A stretch of DNA of 64,000 bases from Aureococcus anophagefferens (lineage: Eukaryota; Sar; Pelagophyceae; Pelagomonadales; Pelagomonadaceae), in the NCBI RefSeq assembly GCF_000186865.1, contig NW_008705561.1, forward strand, positions 311,711 through 375,710, read 5' to 3'. Within the stretch, counting starts at the first letter, position 1. Each line of letters opens with the position of its first letter. Of this stretch, positions 28,499 to 37,944 are shown in pieces. The translations under genes and the position numbers were made by a program. The notes under the pieces are model-generated. The model worked only from the letters and a program-made list of their open reading frames with translations. It was not told where the DNA came from and searched no databases.

Positions 28499-29467
28499 AT
28501 CCGTCGCCTGTTCAGCCGCCCTCGTCGCGCGCGCCGGCTCGTCGCATTTTTGCTCGTTGCCTGGGTCGCCGTCACCGCCCTCACTTTCCTGCTGCACCAC
28601 GGTCGACGGCCGCCGGAGCGCGCGCCGCCGGAGCCGCCGACGCCACCCCGCATGGCGGCGCTCGCGCCGGCCCGCGCCGCCGACACCATCGCGGCGACGC
28701 GGCTCCACGTCGGCGACGCGTCGCGGCCGCCCGACCTGTCCAAGGTCCGCGCGTTCGTCGACCGCGTCGCGCCCGCCGTGGACCGCGTCGCGATCGCCGT
28801 CGGCGTGCCCGGCGTCGAGGAGCGCACGCTCGAGGCCCTCGGCGAGCTCGCCGCCGGCGTCCGCGCCGCGTGCGCGGGCGCGGCCGCGCCCGTCGACGTC
28901 GTGCCCGTCGAGCCCTGGGGCAACTTCCTGCCGGCCCTGAACGCGCTCACGGCCCACGCGGCGCGCCGGGGCTACGGCTTCATCCTCTTCGCCTCCGTCG
29001 AGGCCGCCGCGGACCCGGCGACGGCGCGGCGCCTCCGCGCGGAGCTCGACGGAGCCGACGCGCTCGTCGCGGGCGCCGCGCTGCCGGGCCACGACTTCTC
29101 GCCGGGCGAGCGGCCCCTGACGGGCGTCACGACGCCCTGGAACACGCTCGCCCTCTGGCGCGTGCCGTCGCTGGCGCTCCTGGGCTTCCCGCTCGTCGGC
29201 GAGGGGCTCCACGCCGGCGCGGCCGGCGGCGTCGAGGAGGTCTCGGCGATCCACGCCCTCGCCAAGGTCCACCCGGCCAAGGCCCGGGCGCTCCTCGTCG
29301 CAGTGCCCGGCGTCGCCTGGGCGACGGACTTCGACGACGAGAAGCGCGCCGCGTGGCACGCGAAGAAGATGGCGTCCAAGGAGTCGCGGCCCGCGGCGCA
29401 CCTCGCGCTCCTCGCCGCGGAGGCCGGCCCGCCGACGACCGTGCTCCACGTCGTCGCGTCGCCGTAA
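28499..29467 (+). CDS. Type II membrane protein, glycosyltransferase-like (start unresolved)
   Basis: The frame is coding from at least 28499: a basic segment and a membrane span (VAFLLVAWVAVTALTFLL) precede a ~250-residue luminal domain with VEPWGNFLPALNALTAHAARRGYGF and VTTPWNTLALWRVPSL. No ATG lies in frame between 28343 (inside the neighbouring gene, opposite strand) and 28652, which is past the membrane span. So a non-ATG start, an unseen exon or a base error is possible. The topology suggests a Golgi glycosyltransferase or similar enzyme, but the family is not certain. Confidence 0.5.
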   Translation: MRRLFSRPRRARRLVAFLLVAWVAVTALTFLLHHGRRPPERAPPEPPTPPRMAALAPARAADTIAATRLHVGDASRPPDLSKVRAFVDRVAPAVDRVAIAVGVPGVEERTLEALGELAAGVRAACAGAAAPVDVVPVEPWGNFLPALNALTAHAARRGYGFILFASVEAAADPATARRLRAELDGADALVAGAALPGHDFSPGERPLTGVTTPWNTLALWRVPSLALLGFPLVGEGLHAGAAGGVEEVSAIHALAKVHPAKARALLVAVPGVAWATDFDDEKRAAWHAKKMASKESRPAAHLALLAAEAGPPTTVLHVVASP

Positions 29468-29735
29468 GTCTCTTTTTTGGGTTTTTATGCGGCGCGATTT
29501 CGGGAGAGCGCGCGCGCGTTCGCGCGGCGGTCGCGTGGCGCGACGGCCGGAACGGCGCCGCGTTTCGAGGGGCGGATCAACAGAAAGAGGCGGGGCTTCA
29601 GGAGGATTTCGCGATGATGGGCTTCGTCGGGCGCCGCTGCTGGCTCCTAGGGAAGGGCGAGGCGTCTTCGTCGGGCGCCGGCGGCGCGCGGGCTCTTCAA
29701 CTCTCGCGTCGCGGCGCGCGCGAAGTGACCCGGGT

Positions 29736-30034
29736 TCACTGCCTCGACGACGTCAACCGCCGCTGCAGCTGCGTGTGGTTGCGGCGGAGGCGGTCCTTCT
29801 GCGACGCGCCGGCCCAGGCGTCCTTGATCTTGTCGTTCTTCGCGATGTACTCCTTGCAGGAGTCCTGCGAGCGTTTTTGGATCTTTCGCGCCGCGCCGCG
29901 CGCGCGCGCTGGGCTGCAAGATGGGGGCGGCGTCGCGCGCCGGGACGCGGATTCTTGACGGGGATCGACGCCTGGTCGAGCAGCTTGCTGAGTTTGAGGC
30001 ACTCGGTTTCGCTGATCTCCATTTTGCTGGGCAT
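29736..30034 (-). CDS. Small two-exon protein, splice junction unresolved
   Basis: The 5' part reads MPSKMEISETECLKLSKLLD from the ATG at 30032-30034. The 3' part, in another frame, ends CKEYIAKNDKIKDAW...TQLQRRLTSSRQ at 29736. A short intron lies around 29860-29960, bounded by TTGCAG or TCGCAG acceptors; several donors fit. One clean GT-AG join (after ...QASIP to DSCKEY) gives a helical protein of about 70 residues. No family was recognised. The flanking 29468-29735 shows nothing recognisable. Confidence 0.4.
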
Positions 30035-30608
30035 TTTTGATGTCGGTCGCCTACGGCGCGGCGGGGTGCGGAATTCGTGTACGGGCTAGGGTGTCAACGC
30101 AGGGGCTGCGAACAAAGATCGAGAATCGACTGGCTTCTTTTGCTTCGGTGCGATCAAGGCTCTCGGTGCGGCTGTTCTCTCGGACGGCAAGGTAACCTTC
30201 AACACTTCTTCAAGTTGCGTCCCTCGTATGCTAGCCGAATGAGCTCTAGATGGCTGGCCATCCCCGCGGCGCCGCGAGGTCCGGGGGCAGGCCCGCCAGC
30301 GGCCGGCAGCGAATGCTCGCGTTCCGCCGCCGCGCGCCCGCGATGGGCGCCGCGGCCGCGGCGTACAAGTCCGTGGTCGCGACGCGCACCACCATCGATG
30401 GCGTTGGATACGCCCCTTGGCTTTGGGCGCGACGTGGGGTGTGGCGGCTGGGGTAGGCCATTTACCTTGCGTTTGATGTACCACCCGCGCGCGCGCAGGA
30501 GCTTGTGTCCGAGCGGGCTCGAGCGGCTCGCTGTGGTAAAATGCGCCGGTCATGATGGGCCGCCGGTCATGATGGGCCGCGTGTAATTTGTAATACCGCG
30601 ACGCGAGG
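30035..30608. other. Intergenic region without a supported gene
   Basis: This 574-bp spacer separates the small minus-strand gene from the large membrane-protein gene. It holds short open frames with atypical composition that I do not support as genes. A 17-bp unit (CCGGTCATGATGGGCCG) is tandemly repeated at 30546-30562 and 30563-30579, directly upstream of the next gene. TTCAAC-type motifs lie near 30195-30215. Confidence 0.5.
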
Positions 30609-32723
30609 ATGCTGCGAATACTCGGGTTTGCCTGCGCGTCGATCGCCGCGGCGCAAGATGCGACGCCGGCGCTGGCCAGTTTGAGCCTCGGGACGCCCGC
30701 GGCGCTGGCGCCTGTGGCGAGCGATGCCGGCGCCGCGCCGCAGCCTTCGCGGGCGGCGGCGGCGGCGACGACGGCGTCGCTTTTGGACGAGACGCGCCAG
30801 CGCATGTCGGCCTTCAAGAGCGACGCGAACGCCGACGCCGTGCGGCGGATCATGGAGGCGACGGAGATCCTCAAGCGGCGAAACGCGGCGCTCGTCGCCG
30901 CGAACGCCGCGGCCGCCGAGGCGCCGGCCGCCGCCGAGGCGCCGGAGGCGCCGGTTGTTGTCGCCGAGGCGGCGGAGGCGCCGGTCGTCGCCGAAGCGGC
31001 GCCCGCGGAGATTCCGGCGCCCGAGGCGGCCGCGGCGGCCGCGGAGCCGGACGCGGAGGCTTTCGGGTACGCGCCGGCCGACGCGGCGCACCACGACCCG
31101 CACCACGACGAGCCGCCGGCCATGCCGGAGCACGACGCGGCGCACGAGCTCGAGGTCGTTCCCGAGCCGCCCGCGGAGCCGGAGCCGCCCGCGGAGCCGG
31201 AGACGCCGGTACGCGACGAGCTCCCGCCGCCGGAGCACGACGAGCTCCCGGCGCCCATCCCCGAGCTCCCGGAGCCCGTGGAAAACGACGAGCACCCGGC
31301 GCCCATCCCCGAGCTCCCGGTGCCCGAGCCGCCGGAGGCCGAGCCCGTCGAATCGCCCGCGGCGCCCGCGGAGGAGCCCCCCGTCGTCCTCGTGCGCCCG
31401 CCGGCGGAGCCCGCCGAGGAGCTCGACGACCACGCCGCGAACCACCCCGGCGAGTTCGACGGCCACGACATCCACGCCATCGTCGGCGCCATGCACGACT
31501 ACCACCGCGCCAAGGGCGAGGACGCGGACCCGCCGCCGCCCGCGGCCTTTGCGCACGAACCGTCGCTCGACGCGCGCGTCGCCGCGGCCGCGGAGCTGCC
31601 GGGCGTCGCGTTCGCGGAGCGCGGCGCGGCGCCCGCGGTCCTCGACGCGGCGGCGGCGGAGGAGCCCGCGGCCGCGGCGGCGTCGGCGCGCTTCGACGCG
31701 CCGCAGGAGCCCGCGGAGCCCGCGCACGATCCCTTCGCCACGGACGAGCCCCCGGCCTTCGAGGCGGAGGCGGCCGAGGAGCCCGTCGCGGCGGAGGACC
31801 CCGTCGCGGCGGAGGACCCCGTCGCGGCGGAGGACCCGCCGCCCGCGGACCCCGCGCCGACGGAGGACCCCGCGCCGGCGGCGGACCCCGCGCCGGCGGC
31901 CGCGGAGGCCGCGCCCGCGCTCCAGGACTGGTCGCGCGCCGCGCCCGCGGCGCGGCCCGACGCCCCCGCGCCCGACGCCGCGCCGCCGGAGGAGAGCTAC
32001 CGCGACGTGCTCGCTCGGAAGCACGCCGCGCGCCACGAGGCCGCGACGTCGCCGCTCGGCCTCGCGTACCTCGAGCCGGCGAAGCTCGTCGCGGGCCTCG
32101 CCCTCGCCTGCTTCCTCCTCTGCGGCTGCCGCCTCTGCTACCGCCGGCGCCGCAAGGCCGCCGCGCCGCCGCCGCCCGCGCCGTCGCCGAAGCCGCGGAA
32201 GCCGCCGCCGCGGCGCGGCCGCGGCGCCGCGCCCGTCGCGGTCGCGAAGAAGGTGCCCATGGTCGCCGACGACCTCGACGACGACTGGGACGACCTCGAG
32301 GGCGGCGACGCGTCGCCGCCGCCGCGGCCGGCGGCCGCGAAGCCGGCCCGGTCGCGGTCGACGACGCCGCGGCCCGCGTCGCCGCCGCCGCCCGCGTCGC
32401 CGCCGAAGAAGTACGCGTCCAAGGTCGAGGAGATCTTGGACGACGACGTCTGGGGCGCCGACGGCCTCGACGACATCCTCAACGACTGCTGGGACGCCGA
32501 GGACGGCCTCGCGCCGGCGACGCCCGCGAAGTCGCCCTACGAGAAAGTCGCGCGAACCGCGAGCCTCAGCGCGCCGCCGGCGCCGCCGCGGTCGACGACG
32601 CCCCTCCCGCCGGCGACGGGGCCGCGCCGCGCCGTCTCCTCCGCGAGCTCCTACCACGACGAGTCCGACGACGACTTCTTCGCGAGCCTCGGCATGGCCG
32701 CGAAGCCCAAATTCAAGCGCTAG
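30609..32723 (+). CDS. Single-pass membrane protein with long acidic P/E/A-rich ectodomain
   Basis: Predicted 704 aa. A short signal peptide (MLRILGFACASIAAAQ) leads into about 475 residues of low-complexity sequence rich in E, P and A, including three tandem VAAEDP units and a histidine cluster (HHDPHHDE). One membrane span follows (LVAGLALACFLLCGCRLCY). The basic, proline-rich cytoplasmic tail holds two acidic tryptophan modules, DDLDDDWDDLE and DDDVWGADGLDDIL, which look like adaptor-binding motifs. No homologous family was recognised. Confidence 0.7.
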   Translation: MLRILGFACASIAAAQDATPALASLSLGTPAALAPVASDAGAAPQPSRAAAAATTASLLDETRQRMSAFKSDANADAVRRIMEATEILKRRNAALVAANAAAAEAPAAAEAPEAPVVVAEAAEAPVVAEAAPAEIPAPEAAAAAAEPDAEAFGYAPADAAHHDPHHDEPPAMPEHDAAHELEVVPEPPAEPEPPAEPETPVRDELPPPEHDELPAPIPELPEPVENDEHPAPIPELPVPEPPEAEPVESPAAPAEEPPVVLVRPPAEPAEELDDHAANHPGEFDGHDIHAIVGAMHDYHRAKGEDADPPPPAAFAHEPSLDARVAAAAELPGVAFAERGAAPAVLDAAAAEEPAAAAASARFDAPQEPAEPAHDPFATDEPPAFEAEAAEEPVAAEDPVAAEDPVAAEDPPPADPAPTEDPAPAADPAPAAAEAAPALQDWSRAAPAARPDAPAPDAAPPEESYRDVLARKHAARHEAATSPLGLAYLEPAKLVAGLALACFLLCGCRLCYRRRRKAAAPPPPAPSPKPRKPPPRRGRGAAPVAVAKKVPMVADDLDDDWDDLEGGDASPPPRPAAAKPARSRSTTPRPASPPPPASPPKKYASKVEEILDDDVWGADGLDDILNDCWDAEDGLAPATPAKSPYEKVARTASLSAPPAPPRSTTPLPPATGPRRAVSSASSYHDESDDDFFASLGMAAKPKFKR

Positions 32724-32947
32724 CGCCGCAATCCCGCTCCTTTAACCTCTGCACCGCCAGGCCATATTTTTTCCGAGGGCGACAGCGCGACCACCGCTCT
32801 ACCAACTGCTCCAGCCGCTGGACTCGACGCGTTCAAGGGCGGACGACGTCGTCCGAGCGGCGAGGTCGCTGGCCCGCCAGGGCAGTCCTCAGGGCGGCTC
32901 GCCACAGCTCGCGCCTCCTATCCAAATCCAAGCAGTTTCGCGCGACG

Positions 32948-33937
32948 ATGTCGACGTGGAGCGAGTACTTTGGGTATGGTAAAAAAACTTTACCGGGCCC
33001 GGACGACGTCCTGGGCATGTCCGCGACGGAGATCCTCCACCTCCCCCAGTGCGAAACGGCGTCCGACATTCAAAACTCGAGCGTCGAAACAAAACGTGCG
33101 AGGGCTCGCCGTCGCGCCGGAGCACACAAACGACGCCCCCGCTTTTCCGCCCCCGACTTCCCCGCACCTCGTAGGCTCCAGTACCAGCTGCTGTTCCTCG
33201 CCGCGGTGCACGGCGCGTGCTCGAAGCTCTTCCGCACGTACGCGACGGGCGCGTTCCAGGCCAAGTCCGCGGTCATGGCCCACTACGTGCCATTCCTGAT
33301 CTGCTTCGTCGGCATGGCGGCCTACGGCGACTACCTCTGGCTCGCGGACGAAACATTAAGCGACGGCTTCGATAAGACGTGGGGCTTCCACGCGGGCGCC
33401 GAGGCGATCGTCGTGTCGATGCTCGCCGTGCAGCTCTACGACATCCCCGTGTCCCTGAGCGTCGACGACCTGCGCGTGCCGACCTTCATCGCCCACCACT
33501 TCGCCGTGCTCTACCTCGCCGTCGTGGTCCTCAAGTACCGCTGCTTCTACTACTACGCCGTCTACTTCCTCGGCGTCATCGAGACGTCGAGCCCGTTCCT
33601 CGCGCTCGTCGACGCCTTCCGCGACTTCCCCGCGCTCGCGGAGGCGTACCCGCAAACCAACGAGGCCATCCGCTACGCCTTCATCGTCGCCTTCTTCCTC
33701 GTCCGCGTCGTCTTCTGGGTGCCGTGCTCGGCCGCGTTCTGGCGGGACGCGACGGCGCTGCTGGACCCGGCGACGCCGTCCCACGGCGTGCCCGACGCCG
33801 TGGTCTACTCCGTGCTCCTGCTCAACCTCGGCCTGACGCTGCTCCAGTTCCACTGGGCGAGCCTCATCGGCAAGGCCGCGAAGAAGATGCTCCTCGGCGA
33901 CACGTCGGACCGCGCGGGCGAGGCCAAGCGGAAATGA
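32948..33937 (+). CDS. TLC-domain-like multi-pass membrane protein
   Basis: Exons 32948-33048 and 33175-33937 give 287 aa. The 126-nt intron (GTGCGA...CTCGTAG) is a multiple of three and stop-free, so the unspliced frame is also open, but splicing yields the smooth EILHLPQLQYQLLFLAAVHG. At least five membrane spans are present. PTFIAHHFAVLYLAVV and YCVY-like FYYYAVYFLGVIETSSPF match the TLC (TRAM/LAG1/CLN8) pattern, including the conserved HH and ExSxPF. TLC proteins act in ceramide or ER lipid handling. The substrate is unknown. Confidence 0.75.
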   Translation: MSTWSEYFGYGKKTLPGPDDVLGMSATEILHLPQCETASDIQNSSVETKRARARRRAGAHKRRPRFSAPDFPAPRRLQYQLLFLAAVHGACSKLFRTYATGAFQAKSAVMAHYVPFLICFVGMAAYGDYLWLADETLSDGFDKTWGFHAGAEAIVVSMLAVQLYDIPVSLSVDDLRVPTFIAHHFAVLYLAVVVLKYRCFYYYAVYFLGVIETSSPFLALVDAFRDFPALAEAYPQTNEAIRYAFIVAFFLVRVVFWVPCSAAFWRDATALLDPATPSHGVPDAVVYSVLLLNLGLTLLQFHWASLIGKAAKKMLLGDTSDRAGEAKRK

Positions 33938-34175
33938 GCACCGCGCGACGGCGCCGGACACCGCGGCGACGGCGCCGGACCGCGGCGCCGGCGCGGCGAG
34001 ACGTGCTGCGGCCCCTGCGGCCCGTGACGGCCGGCCCCCGGCCCGAGGCGACCCGGGGCTCGCGGCGCGCCCTAACGTGGCATACCCCGACTCGCCCGCG
34101 CGCCGTAACACAGCATACCCCGCTCACAGAAACCCGCGTTTTCCTTGTCGCACGGTTAGGTACGGGCGCGAGGTC

Positions 34176-34958
34176 TCACGCGGAGTACGGGTCCGCGCCG
34201 GAGAAGTACTTGGCGTAGAAGTCGGCGGTCTCGGCGATGGTCTTGTGGTTGACGAGCTCCTGGGCGCACATGCCGGCGACGCCGATCATGGCCAGGCGCC
34301 CGTTCTGGAGCTCCTTCGTGGCCATCGTCGCGAAATCCGCGGCGTCGCGCGGCTTGAGGCCCGCGGGGTCCCAGCCCAGGTCGCCCGGGTAATAGGATGC
34401 CCGCAATTCGAAGAGCTCGTCGGCGCTGGGCTCGACCCAGCCGCGCTTCGCGCGGAAGGTCTCGGCGACGCCGATGGCGAGCGTGAGGACGCCGAAGAGC
34501 GGCCCCGGGATCTGCGCGAGCTGGTCGTTCGCGGGGCCCGTCACGGCGCCGTTCCAGACCACGGGGCTCGCGGCCTCGCCGGCGAGGTAGCCCACGGCCG
34601 CGACCATGGCCACGCGGCCGTGCATGACCTCGGCCTCGCGGTAGCGCCGCACGTCGTTGAGCGGCACGCCGCGCTGCGAGAAGCCGAGCGGGTCGAAGTC
34701 GCCCAGCGGCGCCAGCGACCCGGGCAGGCCGTAGCAGAAGGCCTCGTAGTCGGGCACCCAGCCGTTGAGCGACGCGGGCTTGCGCGGCTTGCGCGTCCGC
34801 GACGGGATCGTCGTCAGCGGGCTGTCGTCGGAAGCAGCGGGCGGCGCTTCGGCTTCGACGTCCTCCGTCGTGGACCGCGCGAGGGACGGCGCGGCGGCGC
34901 GCGGCGCCACGAACGCATTGCCGACGGGCAGCAGGACTAGAGCGAGTGACAGCTTCAT
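34176..34958 (-). CDS. Fucoxanthin chlorophyll a/c-binding (LHC) protein
   Basis: Predicted 260 aa. The leader MKLSLALVLLPVGNAFVAP ends in the NAF-V-AP plastid-import cleavage motif. Chlorophyll-binding helices are EAEVMHGRVAMVAAVGY and KELQNGRLAMIGVAGM. An FDPLGFSQRG motif precedes helix 1 and a second DLGWDPAGL precedes helix 3, as in fucoxanthin LHCs. A thylakoid antenna protein. No intron is needed. Upstream lies the hairpin region at 35110-35204. Confidence 0.92.
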   Translation of the reverse strand: MKLSLALVLLPVGNAFVAPRAAAPSLARSTTEDVEAEAPPAASDDSPLTTIPSRTRKPRKPASLNGWVPDYEAFCYGLPGSLAPLGDFDPLGFSQRGVPLNDVRRYREAEVMHGRVAMVAAVGYLAGEAASPVVWNGAVTGPANDQLAQIPGPLFGVLTLAIGVAETFRAKRGWVEPSADELFELRASYYPGDLGWDPAGLKPRDAADFATMATKELQNGRLAMIGVAGMCAQELVNHKTIAETADFYAKYFSGADPYSA

Positions 34959-35109
34959 ATGACAGGAGGCTTTTTTTCGTGTGGCAGCGGTGTGTGGGAT
35001 GACAGTCGATTATTGAGGCCCTCGGGATGGCTGGTCAGCTTGATTGAGCCCATGTGGCAATTATTTAAAAACTGGCGCAATGGGCTGTGAGGCTTGTCCG
35101 ATACTGCGA

Positions 35110-35204
35110 ATTGACTGTCCGAAATCGCGGCCCGGCACGCATCACGCCGTGCCGCGATTTTGGACAGTCAATTGCGCGCCGTGCCGCGATTTCGGACAGT
35201 CAAT
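35110..35204. repeat. Inverted repeat with a duplicated right arm
   Basis: A 21-bp arm at 35110-35130 (ATTGACTGTCCGAAATCGCG..) is inverted at 35152-35172 with one mismatch, and inverted again at 35184-35204 with none. Spacing is about 20 bp and 12 bp. It would form alternative hairpins. It lies between the LHC promoter and the 3' end of the MYND gene (intergenic 34959-35228). Confidence 0.75.
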
Positions 35205-35228
35205 CTCCGAGGCATCTCCAGCCGAGTC

Positions 35229-36013
35229 TTACGCGCCACCGCGCGCTGCGACCGCCGCCCGGCAGGCGGCCTTGTGCCCCAGCTTCCAGTGGCTCGCTTG
35301 GCAGGCCCGGGAGCAGTAGAGGACGGTCTTGCACGCGGCGCACTGGCTGAGCTTCGACGAGCTGCCCCCGCACGCGGCGCACACCCTGCGCGGCACGTGG
35401 CGCAGCGACGCGGCGACGGCTTTGAAGTCGACGGCCTCCTTCTCGCCGTTGTTCAGCATGAGGAACACGTCCTCCTCCGGCGCCTCGACGAGCAGCGCCG
35501 TCGTCGTCGACGTCAATCCCTCGAGGCGCCCGACGGACGCGTAATCGACGACCCAGGCCCGCTCGAACTGCGGGGCGTCGTACGCGGCGACGGGCCCGAA
35601 CGTCGCGTTGTTGGCCAGCTCCTGGTCCTCGAGGTAGGCCATCAGCCGCGCCGCTCCGTCGCGACCGCCGCTCGCGGCCATCGACGGAAAGCGCGGCCGG
35701 CGCCGCACGAAGATCGTCGAGAAGCCGGGGCCGTCGTAACAACCTAAGAAGGTCCTCGGTTGTCCGGTACAAGTGAAAAACGCTCGCCAGCCGGACCCTG
35801 GTGCCGGCGCCGACTGACGAACTGCTCCACGAACGGGCCGTGGTCCAGGCCCGTGGCCCGGACTTCGGCGGGCGTGAGCCAGCCCCGGGGCACGCGGAGC
35901 TCGTAGGCGCCGTCGAAGCACGTCGCGTCGACGAGCGGCGCGCCGGCGACGATCGGCACCTCCGGATCCTTGCGTTTCTTTCGGCTATTGCGAGTTGATT
36001 GCGGGGCAGCCAT
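35229..36013 (-). CDS. MYND zinc-finger protein, two exons
   Basis: Exons 35815-36013 and 35229-35743 (237 aa); the 71-nt intron runs GTCGGC...CTTAG and joins FVEQFVS to CYDGPGFSTIF. The start is basic (STRNSRKKRKD). The C-terminus is a complete MYND finger: CAACGGSSSKLSQCAAC, then YCSRACQASHWKLGHKAAC, with all eight zinc ligands. MYND fingers bind proline-rich partners and are common in stramenopile regulatory proteins. The intron resembles the short C-type introns of other genes here. A duplicated copy of its 5' end lies upstream. Confidence 0.8.
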
Positions 36014-36110
36014 CGCGCTTTAGATGAAGTGTGCGTCGACGATCGGCACCTCCGGATCCTTGCGTTTCTTTCGGCTATGGCGATTCGCACGGGGCTGCCA
36101 TCGCGCTTTA
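35947..36110. repeat. Tandem duplication of the 5' end of the MYND gene
   Basis: Segment 35947-36023 (42 bp of coding sequence through the start codon and GCCATCGCGCTTTA) is repeated at 36037-36110 with small changes. In the upstream copy the ATG is followed within eight codons by a stop, so it is a dead duplicate and only the downstream copy is used. Confidence 0.75.
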
Positions 36111-36228
36111 AACACGAGTCAAAGTGTGACATGTGCAAGCCTAGGATGATGAGGCCGACATTGCATCGGCAAGCAGCGATGAGGTGAGCCCGAAGTCAAT
36201 AGGGAGAACCACCACACCATACGCAACC

Positions 36229-37740
36229 ATGATGCGCAAGCAGCGCCGGCGCGACGCCGCCGTGCGGACGACGTACAACGAGGCGGCGGCGCACTACGAG
36301 GCCCACGAGTCCGGCCTGCTCGAGGCCGAGTCGAAGACGGAGCGCACGCACAAGGTGAAACAGGAACAGATCGCGGGCGCCGTGTCGCGCAACTCGGCCG
36401 TCAACGCCTGGAAGCACCCGCTGACCCTCGGCCCCTACGGCGTGTCGTTCAGCCGCACGGGCCGCCACGCGCTCCTCGCGGGCCACGGCGGCCGCGCCGC
36501 GGTGCTCGACCTCCACGCGAACGCGCCCAAGTGCGAGGTCGTCGCCGGCGAGTGCGTGCGCGCCGCCGTCTTCCTCCACGACGAGACCATGTTCGCCTGC
36601 GCGCAGAAGAAGTACGTCTACGTCTACGACGACTCCGGCGCCGAGGTCCACCGCATGAAGCAGCACCTCGAGCCCGAGCACCTGAGCTTTTTGCCCTTCC
36701 ACTTCCTGCTCGCGTCCATGGGCCACAGCGGCTACCTCAAGTACCACGACGTGTCCACGGGGACGCTCGTCTCGGAGCACGCGACGCGCCTCGGCTCCGC
36801 GCACTCGCTGGCCCAAAATCCCCAAAGCGGCGTGCTCGACGTGGGCCACGGCAACGGCGTCGTCACCCTCTGGTCGCCGGCGTCGCCGCAGCCCCTGGCG
36901 CGCGTGCTCGCCCACCGGGGCGGCGTCGCGGCGCTGGCGCACAGCGCGTGCGGTACGTACCTGGCCACCGGCGGCGTCGACGGCTTGCTCAAGATCTGGG
37001 ACGCGCGGACCTTCCGGACCCTGCGGGAGACGCGCTTGAAGGGCCGGGCGCCGACGTCCCTCGACTTCTCCCAGCGCGGCATGCTCGCCGTGGCCTGCGC
37101 GCACTCGAACGGCGTCGAGGTCTACGAGTCCGCGACGAAGGCGAAGGCGTGCGCGCCGTACCTGTCGCACGCGCTCGCCGGCGGCGTCGCGGCCTGCGCC
37201 GCGCGGTTCCGGCCCTTCGAGGACGCCCTGCTCGTCGGCCACGCGCGCGGCGTCGACTCGATCCTCGTGCCCGGGAGCGCGGAGGCGAACTACGACGCGC
37301 TCGAGGGCGAGAACCCGTTCCGCACGAAGAACCAGCGGAAGACGGCCGTCGTCCGCGGCCTGCTCGACAAGCTCCCGCCGGAGACCATCGCCCTGGCCGG
37401 CGCCGACTTCGTCGGCCAGGTCGAGCGCGACCCGGAAGCCGCGAAGAAGGACAAGCGCGCGCTCGAGGACGCGGCGAACGCCAAGCTCGAGCAGAAGATC
37501 AGGGACAAGAAGAAGACGCGCGGCCGCTCCAAGCTCAAGGCCAAGCTCAAGAAGCGCCTCAAGAACGTCATCTCCAAGGAGACGAACATGCTCCGCGACA
37601 AGGTCGCCGACGAGGCCCGCGAGAAGAAGCGCAAGCGCAAGGCCGGCGGCGACGGCGCCGCCGCCGCCGCCGGCGACGACGCGCCCGCGGACACGTCCAC
37701 GGCCCTCGACCGCCTCTTCTCCCGCGCGAAGAAGAGGTAA
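36229..37740 (+). CDS. UTP7: UTP7/WDR46 (BING4) small-subunit processome WD40 protein
   Basis: Predicted 503 aa from the first of two adjacent ATGs. The N-terminus is basic (RKQRRRDAAVR). The WD40 core contains LASMGHSGYLKYHDVSTG, DVGHGNGVVTLWSPASPQPLARVLAHRG and TGGVDGLLKIWDARTF, characteristic of UTP7. A BING4 C-terminal domain follows (ENPFRTKNQRKTAVVRGLLDKLPPETIAL), and then a lysine-rich tail with RSKLKAKLKKRLKNVISKE. It acts in the nucleolus in 18S rRNA maturation. Confidence 0.93.
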   Translation: MMRKQRRRDAAVRTTYNEAAAHYEAHESGLLEAESKTERTHKVKQEQIAGAVSRNSAVNAWKHPLTLGPYGVSFSRTGRHALLAGHGGRAAVLDLHANAPKCEVVAGECVRAAVFLHDETMFACAQKKYVYVYDDSGAEVHRMKQHLEPEHLSFLPFHFLLASMGHSGYLKYHDVSTGTLVSEHATRLGSAHSLAQNPQSGVLDVGHGNGVVTLWSPASPQPLARVLAHRGGVAALAHSACGTYLATGGVDGLLKIWDARTFRTLRETRLKGRAPTSLDFSQRGMLAVACAHSNGVEVYESATKAKACAPYLSHALAGGVAACAARFRPFEDALLVGHARGVDSILVPGSAEANYDALEGENPFRTKNQRKTAVVRGLLDKLPPETIALAGADFVGQVERDPEAAKKDKRALEDAANAKLEQKIRDKKKTRGRSKLKAKLKKRLKNVISKETNMLRDKVADEAREKKRKRKAGGDGAAAAAGDDAPADTSTALDRLFSRAKKR

Positions 37741-37944
37741 GGGCTGCTCGACCATCGGGCCTCGGCAAGTGCCTCGGCGAGGCAGCACCAGCTCGAAGTC
37801 TTCATCTTTGTCAAATTGCCTCAGGGCAAAATCGTCGGCAAATCGATGGGGAACGGTCAGCCCGAACGCATGCCAGTTAGTCGCGCGACCGCAACGTGAT
37901 CACGCGATACGAACGCGAAAAGGCCGACAAACACGACCGCAGCG

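Noticed and set aside
30086..31492. Serine/glycine-rich minus-strand frame of 468 codons
   Set aside because: It is the complement of the E/P/A-rich membrane-protein gene, which has a signal peptide, a membrane span and a proper ATG.
32763..32830. tRNA-like string (AGTTGGTAGAGCGGTGGTC on the minus strand)
   Set aside because: The D-arm stem does not pair and no T-arm (GGTTCGA-type) or acceptor stem follows, so it is at most a tRNA-derived fragment.
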